20,442 nucleotides of DNA from Desulfobacteraceae bacterium UBA2771 (GTDB taxonomy: Bacteria > Desulfobacterota > Desulfobacteria > Desulfobacterales > Desulfosarcinaceae), in contig DEIP01000136.1 in NCBI GenBank assembly GCA_002352605.1, forward strand, positions 1-20,442, given 5' to 3'. The translations under genes were made by a program, and so were the position numbers. Below are positions 15,599-20,442 of the stretch, one piece after another. Each line of letters opens with the position of its first letter. Position 1 is the first letter of the stretch. The notes below the pieces were generated by a model. The model did not search any database, had not been told where the DNA came from, and worked only from the letters and a program-made list of their open reading frames with translations.

Positions 15599-16723
15599 TT
15601 AAATAATGTCGCTGCGGAACGGATCGCCGATTATCAGGGTTCCGGCTACCAGGCATTCCAACCCGAAGGGCAGATATCCTCCGTACCCGAGGATGGGCAT
15701 TTCGAACAGGTGAAGGCGCTGGACGTAAGGAATGCTGTAGGTCCAGCGGGCAAGGCTGAAGAAATTCCACGTCTCCCAGAAGCAACCACAGATGAGTGCC
15801 GCCAGCGCCGGCACCACCACGGGGCGCCAGTCGCCTTTCTTCAACGGATAGAGCAGGGTGGGGCGGTCGGCCAGTCGTTGGATGGAGAGGATGATCATCA
15901 AGGGCGATACCCACAGCAGGGCAAAGAGCTGATCGGGGAAGATGCCGATCAGGGCCAGTCCGCTGCATGCGGCCAACAGGAAGATTGTGGGAATCCACCG
16001 GGAGGATGGCAGGTGGATGGGGCGGCAGTGGGCCAGGCCTCGTCCCAGGGTCGGAAAGGTCAATAGCAGTTCGATCATGCTGAGCACGCCGGGAAGCACC
16101 GTGGCAAATGCCAGGCTGGAGAAGTAGCTGTATTCGGCCGGTCCCATGCCCTCGATGCCGGTGTAATACCAGTTCTGAACGAAGCGGTTGAGGTACTCGA
16201 AAATCCACCAGAACCCGACGCTGGCCGGAAAGAGCAACATAAATCGAAGCGGTCGGCGTAGGATCAGGCAACTGCCGCAACGTTTGACGGAGAGGGCGTT
16301 GACGGCCAGGATGAAGCCCGCCCAGATGGGCAGAAAGGTGTGGGGCTGGAAGTGCCGGAACCAGGTGAACCGCTGCCAGGCCAGGAGCCAGATGATCAGG
16401 CACAGGGTGATTCCGACCCATCCCCACCAGGGGAAGGCCCTGTTTCTGTAATCATGGGGTTCGGCCGCTTCCGGTTTGTTTTTTTTCCCGCAACGAACCG
16501 CCCACATCAGATTGCCGATCAGCAGTAGATCGGCTGTCGCAAAAAAGGCAAACCAAGGCCACGAGAAGCCGGCGTGCCGGACATGGCGGGTAGTCGGCGG
16601 CATTTCCAGATAGGGCATCGCATCCCGGCCGGAAACAATGATGCCGAGCAGCGGCAAGCCGGCCAACAAGAGGCCGAAGATGATCCAGAGGGTGTTGGGG
16701 CTATCCCGTAAACGAGCATTCAT
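15599..16723 (-). CDS. Multi-pass membrane protein, function unknown
   Basis: The 374-residue product has about nine or ten hydrophobic segments and is rich in Trp and Phe, so it is an integral membrane protein. The C-terminal part (312-374) contains striking motifs: CFWETWNFF (314-322), LARWTYSIPYVQ, LFEMPILGYGGYLPFGLE (339-356). Their membrane-embedded acidic residues Glu317, Glu341 and Glu356 could be functional. No named family is assigned. ATG 16723 was preferred because it follows the upstream gene's TAA by one base (TAATATG), implying translational coupling. A start at 16768 would overlap that gene by 44 bases. It is last in the unit with the AmrB/MEMO gene. Confidence 0.75.
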   Translation of the reverse strand: MNARLRDSPNTLWIIFGLLLAGLPLLGIIVSGRDAMPYLEMPPTTRHVRHAGFSWPWFAFFATADLLLIGNLMWAVRCGKKNKPEAAEPHDYRNRAFPWWGWVGITLCLIIWLLAWQRFTWFRHFQPHTFLPIWAGFILAVNALSVKRCGSCLILRRPLRFMLLFPASVGFWWIFEYLNRFVQNWYYTGIEGMGPAEYSYFSSLAFATVLPGVLSMIELLLTFPTLGRGLAHCRPIHLPSSRWIPTIFLLAACSGLALIGIFPDQLFALLWVSPLMIILSIQRLADRPTLLYPLKKGDWRPVVVPALAALICGCFWETWNFFSLARWTYSIPYVQRLHLFEMPILGYGGYLPFGLECLVAGTLIIGDPFRSDII

Positions 16724-16724
16724 A

Positions 16725-17093
16725 TTACTGGATCCAGGAAATAACCACGGTTCCCAATACAAGGGCAATGATGCCTATCAATCGGTAGCCCTGATCCGAA
16801 AGCGCGTCCAGCCAGTTCTTGCTGAGCTCAAAAAGGCCGCCGGGGTTCAGATAGATCAGCGCGCCTTTGATGATTCCCAGGACGCCGATCAAACCGATCA
16901 ACACGCCGTGGCTGGTTGACGATGCGGCAATGAGCAGCAGCAGGCCGAAAACGGCGGGGATGATGGCCAGAATCATGCGATCCAACCGGACTAACAGCCC
17001 CTTAAAAAAAGCCTTGTAATCCTCGGTGTAAAGGATGGCGATGGTACCTGCCGCGATCCACAGAAATCCCAAAAGATAAACAATATACCTCAT
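16725..17093 (-). CDS. Small four-helix membrane protein, function unknown
   Basis: The 122-residue product has four hydrophobic segments: MRYIVYLLGFLWIAAGTIAI at the start, AIIPAVFGLLLLIAA, VLIGLIGVLGIIKGALIYL and LIGIIALVLGTVVISWI at the end. A strong AAGGAGG lies six bases before the ATG. It is the middle gene between AmrB/MEMO (17-base gap) and the larger membrane protein (one-base gap), so the two membrane proteins are likely made together and may interact. No family is recognised with confidence. Confidence 0.75.
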   Translation of the reverse strand: MRYIVYLLGFLWIAAGTIAILYTEDYKAFFKGLLVRLDRMILAIIPAVFGLLLLIAASSTSHGVLIGLIGVLGIIKGALIYLNPGGLFELSKNWLDALSDQGYRLIGIIALVLGTVVISWIQ

Positions 17094-17110
17094 CCTTTTC
17101 CTCCTTATCC

Positions 17111-17962
17111 CTAGAACAGGATCCCAACATACCCCACAAAACTATCCCCCGGGCTTTTATCGTAGCTGGTGGCATAAACCAACACTTCGGCTTTTTGGGC
17201 TCCTCGTGCTTTTCCCGTGGCAATGGCCGCCGCCGCCGCCCCACAGCAGCAGGCATTGTCATTGGCCAGTCCTTCTTGCATAACGGCTTCCGGGTCCATT
17301 CGGATCATGGCATCGATGACCTGCCGGTCGTTTTGGTCGCGCACCCAATCCACGGCCTTGGACCCGACACCCTTAGCGGTGAATCCATAGTTGGGGCCGT
17401 AGTGGGTCAGGTCCGTGGACCCGACCACCACGATCTTCAGATTTAGGTCCTGGGCAATCTCCACCACCGACCGTGCTACCGATAGGGTCTCGGTGGCGGG
17501 CGGCACGCCCATGGCAACCACCCGGGCATCCTTGAAGAAGTAGCGGATGAAGGGCATCTGAAGTTCAATGGTGTTGTCCGGGTGGAACCGGGTGGGGGTT
17601 TCCAATTCGAAAGCATACCGGCTGGTCAACGCTTCGGCCAGGGCCGTATCTACCGAAATGGGACCAAAAGGGGTCTCCCATCGGCCTTCGGGCATCATAT
17701 ATCGCGGTGAACCGCTGTGCAGGTGCATGCCGAAGATCACCACCACATCGGGCGATGCGGACTGGGACAGCCGATGGATTACATTGCAGGCGATGCTGCC
17801 TGAAAAATACCAGCCGGCGTGGGGAACGATGCCACCCTCCGGATTTTCCACGGCAACGGTTTGGTTTTTTCCTTCAGCGAGAAACTGAAGAATCTGGTCT
17901 TCGCAGGCCTGTCGGTCCGAAGGATACCAGCTTCCCGAAAAGACGGATTTTCTTAGATTCAT
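17111..17962 (-). CDS. amrB: AmmeMemoRadiSam system protein B (MEMO1 family)
   Basis: The product belongs to the MEMO family, which is structurally related to class III extradiol dioxygenases. Human MEMO1 uses His49, His81 and Cys244 at its metal site. The equivalents here are His48 in IVPHAGWYFSGS, His80 in FGMHLHSGS, and a Cys cluster at 238-240 (NACCCGAAA). Other family blocks are HPDNTIELQMPFI (127-139) and VGSTDLTHYG (180-189). ATG 17962 gives MNLRKSVFSGSWYPSD, which matches the usual family N-terminus. An upstream ATG at 18043 would add 27 residues without family character. The usual partners, an AMMECR1-like protein and a radical SAM enzyme, are not beside it. The biochemical role of bacterial members is unresolved. 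Confidence 0.88.
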   Translation of the reverse strand: MNLRKSVFSGSWYPSDRQACEDQILQFLAEGKNQTVAVENPEGGIVPHAGWYFSGSIACNVIHRLSQSASPDVVVIFGMHLHSGSPRYMMPEGRWETPFGPISVDTALAEALTSRYAFELETPTRFHPDNTIELQMPFIRYFFKDARVVAMGVPPATETLSVARSVVEIAQDLNLKIVVVGSTDLTHYGPNYGFTAKGVGSKAVDWVRDQNDRQVIDAMIRMDPEAVMQEGLANDNACCCGAAAAAIATGKARGAQKAEVLVYATSYDKSPGDSFVGYVGILF

Positions 17963-18043
17963 GATGTCGGCCACTAATATGGGATGAAACGTAACGCAGG
18001 TATCGGGCGTTTCACGAAACCGCCACCATGAAGATTCTGTCAC

Positions 18044-18166
18044 AGAAAAAGGACAGGGTCACGACTTTTTTTTTGGAAGATCGTGCTTATCGTATTTTGA
18101 GAGATGTCGACCGTTACCTTGTTCGCCATGCGATGTGACGCGACCCTATTCAACCTGGAGGATACC
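18044..18166. promoter_or_regulatory. Divergent promoter spacer between amrB and nifU
   Basis: The spacer separates two divergent transcription units and so must hold both promoters or one of them plus a leader. A run of nine T residues lies at 18066-18074. The nifU ribosome-binding site is CTGGAGGA at about 18155-18162. No clear -35/-10 pair, sigma-54 site or IscR-like palindrome could be identified by eye. Confidence 0.35.
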
Positions 18167-18991
18167 ATGTGGGATTATACGGAAAAAACGAAGGAGCATT
18201 TTCTCAACCCGCGGAATGTCGGGTTCATCGACGATTTCGACGGAATCGGAGAGGTCGGCTCCCTGGCTTGTGGTGATGCGCTCAAACTAACCTTCAAGCT
18301 GGGTGAAGACCGGCGGATTGCCGACGCCAAGTTCCAGACTTTCGGCTGTGCCAGCGCCATCGCCTCCTCCTCTGCACTGACGGAGATAATCAAAGGCATG
18401 ACCGTGGAAGAGGCAGCCATGGTCACCAACGATGACATTGCGGATTTTCTGGGTGGCCTTCCCAAAGAGAAGATGCACTGCTCGGTGATGGGTCGGGACG
18501 CCATGGAAAAGGCCATCGCCTACTATCGCGGGGAAGCCGAGAAGAAGATCGAGGGCGAGATCGTCTGCGAGTGCTTCGGCGTGAGCGATCTGCAGATCGA
18601 ACGGGCCGTGAAGGAAAACGGCCTGACCACCATCGATGCCGTCACCGACTACGTCAAGGCCGGCGGCGCTTGCGGCAATTGCCACGACAAGATCCAGTTC
18701 ATCATCGATACGGTTCTGGGCAACGCTCCCCGGGCCGCCAAAAAACCCGAAGCCCTGACCAACATTCAGAAGATCAAGATGATCGACGCCACCCTGGAGC
18801 GCGAGATCAAGCCGGCGCTGAAGCAGGACGGCGGGGATATCGAGCTGGTGGACGTGGACGGCAACCGGGTGCTGGTCAAACTTCGCGGTACTTGTGCGTC
18901 GTGCAGCAAATCCCAGATTACCCTGAAACATTACGTAGAGACCAAACTCAAGGATCTGGTTTCCCAGGATCTGGTTGTTGAGGAGGTATAG
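18167..18991 (+). CDS. nifU: Fe-S cluster assembly scaffold NifU
   Basis: The 274-residue protein has all three NifU domains. The IscU-like domain carries Cys35 (with Asp37), Cys61 and Cys105 for transient cluster assembly. The central BFD-like domain carries Cys134, Cys136, Cys169 and Cys172 for a permanent [2Fe-2S] cluster (CECFGVSD and GGACGNC). The C-terminal Nfu-like domain carries the Cys243-X-X-Cys246 pair (GTCASCSKSQ). These positions closely match Azotobacter vinelandii NifU. ATG 18167 has GGAGGA just upstream and starts at the family's usual MWDYTEK. It is followed by nifS after three bases. No nitrogenase gene is visible, so it probably serves general Fe-S protein maturation, as in Helicobacter and other anaerobes or microaerophiles. 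Confidence 0.95.
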   Translation: MWDYTEKTKEHFLNPRNVGFIDDFDGIGEVGSLACGDALKLTFKLGEDRRIADAKFQTFGCASAIASSSALTEIIKGMTVEEAAMVTNDDIADFLGGLPKEKMHCSVMGRDAMEKAIAYYRGEAEKKIEGEIVCECFGVSDLQIERAVKENGLTTIDAVTDYVKAGGACGNCHDKIQFIIDTVLGNAPRAAKKPEALTNIQKIKMIDATLEREIKPALKQDGGDIELVDVDGNRVLVKLRGTCASCSKSQITLKHYVETKLKDLVSQDLVVEEV

Positions 18992-18994
18992 CGG

Positions 18995-20164
18995 ATGAAA
19001 ACCATCTATATGGACAACAATGCCACCACCCGTGTTGCACCCGAGGTGGTGGAGGAGATGCTGCCCTTTTTTTCCGACCTTTACGGCAATCCGTCCAGCA
19101 TGCACGCTTTCGGCGGCAACGTGGGGGCCACGCTCAAGACGGCCCGTGAACGTGTGGCTACCCTTCTGGGGGCCCTGCCCGAAGAGATTCTGTTTACCAG
19201 CTGCGGTACCGAAAGCGACAGCACGGCCATCCACGCCGCCATCCGGGCCAATCCGGATAAACGGCACATCATCACCACCCGGGTGGAGCATCCGGCGGTG
19301 AAAAGCCTGGGCGAACACCTGGCCCAAAACGGGTACCGGGTCACCTTCGTACCTGTGGACCGGCGGGGGCGTCTCGACTTGGATTTTCTATATAGGAACC
19401 TGTCCGACGACACGGCTGTCGTCAGCGTCATGTGGGCCAACAATGAAACCGGAACGATTTTCCCCGTGGAAGAGATCGCGCGCAAGGTCAAGGACCGGGG
19501 CATCGTCTTTCACTCCGACGCGGTCCAGGCCGTGGGCAAGATTCCCATCAACATGGCCGATTCGGCCATCGACATGCTGTCGCTTTCCGGCCACAAACTG
19601 CACGCCCCCAAGGGCATCGGCGTACTCTACCTGCGCAAGGGCACCCGGTTCGCTCCCTTTCTCGTGGGTGGGCATCAGGAGGCCGGACGCCGGGCCGGCA
19701 CCGAGAATACCGCCTCCATCATCGGCATGGGCCGTGCCGCGCAACTGGCCATGGCATGGTTGCGAGACGAGAACACCCGGGTGCGGGCGTTGCGCGACAA
19801 GCTGGAAACCGAACTGCTCAAGCGCGTGCCCAACGCAATGATCAACGGGGATCCGGACAACCGGTTGCCAAACACCACCAGCATCGCTTTTGAATTCATT
19901 GAGGGTGAGGGTATCCTGTTGCTGATGGATCAGTACGGCATCTGCGCCTCATCCGGTTCCGCCTGTACCTCCGGCTCCCTGGAACCATCCCATGTGCTAC
20001 GGGCCATGGGCGTTCCCTTCACCGCCGCCCACGGTTCCATCCGCTACAGCCTGAGCATTTACAATACCGAAGAAGAGATTGATTTCGTCATCGACAAGAT
20101 GCCGTCGATCATCGAGCGCTTGCGCCGGATGTCGCCGTTCTGGCAGGGGAATCAGAGCGCCTGA
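18995..20164 (+). CDS. nifS: Cysteine desulfurase NifS
   Basis: This PLP enzyme removes sulfur from L-cysteine, giving alanine and a persulfide that is passed to NifU. Key residues are visible: His99 stacking on PLP (RVEHPAVK), Asp174 and Gln177 (HSDAVQAVG), Schiff-base Lys201 (SLSGHKLHAPKG), and catalytic Cys324 in the mobile loop (CASSGSACTSGSLEPS). At 389 residues it is typical of class I NifS/IscS enzymes. The ribosome-binding AGGAGG (18981-18986) lies inside the last codons of nifU and the genes are three bases apart, so co-expression is near certain. An intrinsic terminator follows 56 bases after the stop. Confidence 0.97.
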   Translation: MKTIYMDNNATTRVAPEVVEEMLPFFSDLYGNPSSMHAFGGNVGATLKTARERVATLLGALPEEILFTSCGTESDSTAIHAAIRANPDKRHIITTRVEHPAVKSLGEHLAQNGYRVTFVPVDRRGRLDLDFLYRNLSDDTAVVSVMWANNETGTIFPVEEIARKVKDRGIVFHSDAVQAVGKIPINMADSAIDMLSLSGHKLHAPKGIGVLYLRKGTRFAPFLVGGHQEAGRRAGTENTASIIGMGRAAQLAMAWLRDENTRVRALRDKLETELLKRVPNAMINGDPDNRLPNTTSIAFEFIEGEGILLLMDQYGICASSGSACTSGSLEPSHVLRAMGVPFTAAHGSIRYSLSIYNTEEEIDFVIDKMPSIIERLRRMSPFWQGNQSA

Positions 20165-20220
20165 GAAACGTGGTCGCATCAGAATTCCACTCACCCGATC
20201 TTGACCGGACGTTAAAACTG

Positions 20221-20270
20221 AAAGCGCGGTGTTTACCGATTGAATCGGGGATCACCGCGCTTTTGTTTTT
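20221..20270 (+). terminator. Rho-independent terminator of nifUS
   Basis: A perfect 11-base stem, AAAGCGCGGTG (20221-20231) with CACCGCGCTTT (20253-20263), encloses a smaller CCGAT/ATCGG hairpin and is followed by a T-rich tract through 20270. Because of the A-rich left flank it could also terminate transcription arriving from the right. Confidence 0.9.
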
Positions 20271-20293
20271 TGAGGATAGTGATGTGGTCAGCT

Positions 20294-20442
20294 TCAATTC
20301 AGCGGGACCGGGAAGGCCGTATTTTTTTAAAGTTCTGCGGCAATTGGCCGATCTGCTTTTTGTTGAATTGTCAGGTTGACATTTTCCGGTCCCTTAGGGT
20401 TCGCGAAAAAATAACTTCGTAGAATTGGCGCTCAGATTTGGT
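20294..20442. other. Gene-free right edge with inverted repeats
   Basis: No gene is seen. The stretch contains TGTCA-GGT-TGACA (20369-20381), and the pair GGGACCGG near 20310 with CCGGTCCC near 20386. A short AT-rich tail runs to the window end. The TGTCA/TGACA symmetry close to the edge might be the terminal region of a mobile element lying beyond the window, but nothing inside the window proves it. Confidence 0.25.

Noticed and set aside
15573..16427. 284-codon minus-strand frame, Pro/Arg/His-rich
   Set aside because: It is an out-of-frame shadow of the multi-pass membrane protein; the true frame has clear hydrophobic segments.
18060..18095. Sigma-54-like promoter (GG...GC) upstream of nifU
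   Set aside because: The GG-to-GC distance is eight bases rather than ten and the flanking consensus is absent.
18287..19327. 346-codon minus-strand frame over nifU/nifS
   Set aside because: It is antisense to two certain genes and shows typical shadow composition.
18167..20164. Nitrogen-fixation gene cluster
   Set aside because: Only nifU and nifS are present; no nitrogenase structural or cofactor genes are in the window.

Overview
The window looks like the chromosome of an anaerobic, moderately GC-rich bacterium, most plausibly a sulfate-reducing Desulfobacterota (Desulfobacterales-like). The grounds are a three-domain NifU next to NifS with no nitrogenase genes, an NDP-forming acyl-CoA synthetase alpha subunit, a stand-alone MEMO/AmrB protein, a ZraS/ZraR-like sigma-54 two-component pair, and GC-rich genes separated by AT-rich spacers. 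The lineage is an inference from gene content, not from a marker gene.

Layout, left to right. Positions 1-323 hold an AT-rich promoter-like stretch and what looks like the broken 5' end of a secreted-protein gene running rightwards. From 324 to 4219, on the minus strand, lies a probable operon: a TetR/CecR-like regulator, a 35-codon small ORF, a D-2-hydroxyacid dehydrogenase, an isochorismatase-like cysteine hydrolase and an acyl-CoA synthetase alpha subunit. The spacer at 4220-4381 carries two abutting palindromes at the regulator start, a -35-like TTGACA, and an AT-rich tandem/inverted repeat. From 4382 to 10301, on the plus strand, is a complete tripartite RND efflux operon: periplasmic adaptor lipoprotein, HAE1-type pump and OprM-type outer-membrane factor. 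The TetR gene is divergent and probably controls it.

Positions 10364-13461 contain a histidine kinase and a sigma-54 response regulator in ATGA overlap. Both are interrupted by in-frame stop codons (TGA and TAG in the kinase, TAG in the regulator) with no net frame change, and both carry altered residues at conserved sites, so they look like a recently inactivated pair. A 58-codon ribbon-helix-helix-like gene lies on the minus strand at 13607-13783. Next comes a RodZ-like HTH-membrane-DUF2914 protein (13842-15230, minus) with an unusual basic repeat linker and a small minisatellite. Positions 15231-15598 contain no gene but several inverted repeats.

Positions 15599-17962 (minus) are a tight three-gene unit: an AmrB/MEMO protein and two membrane proteins of unknown function, the last pair separated by one base. 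Divergent from it, nifU and nifS (18167-20164) form an Fe-S cluster assembly pair that ends in a strong intrinsic terminator. The last 170 bases contain no gene, only inverted-repeat sequence that may be a mobile-element edge.

The observations most worth following are the doubly decayed two-component system beside an intact efflux operon, the C9 tract in the efflux adaptor gene, the RodZ-like/DUF2914 repeat protein, and the uncharacterised MEMO plus two-membrane-protein operon.
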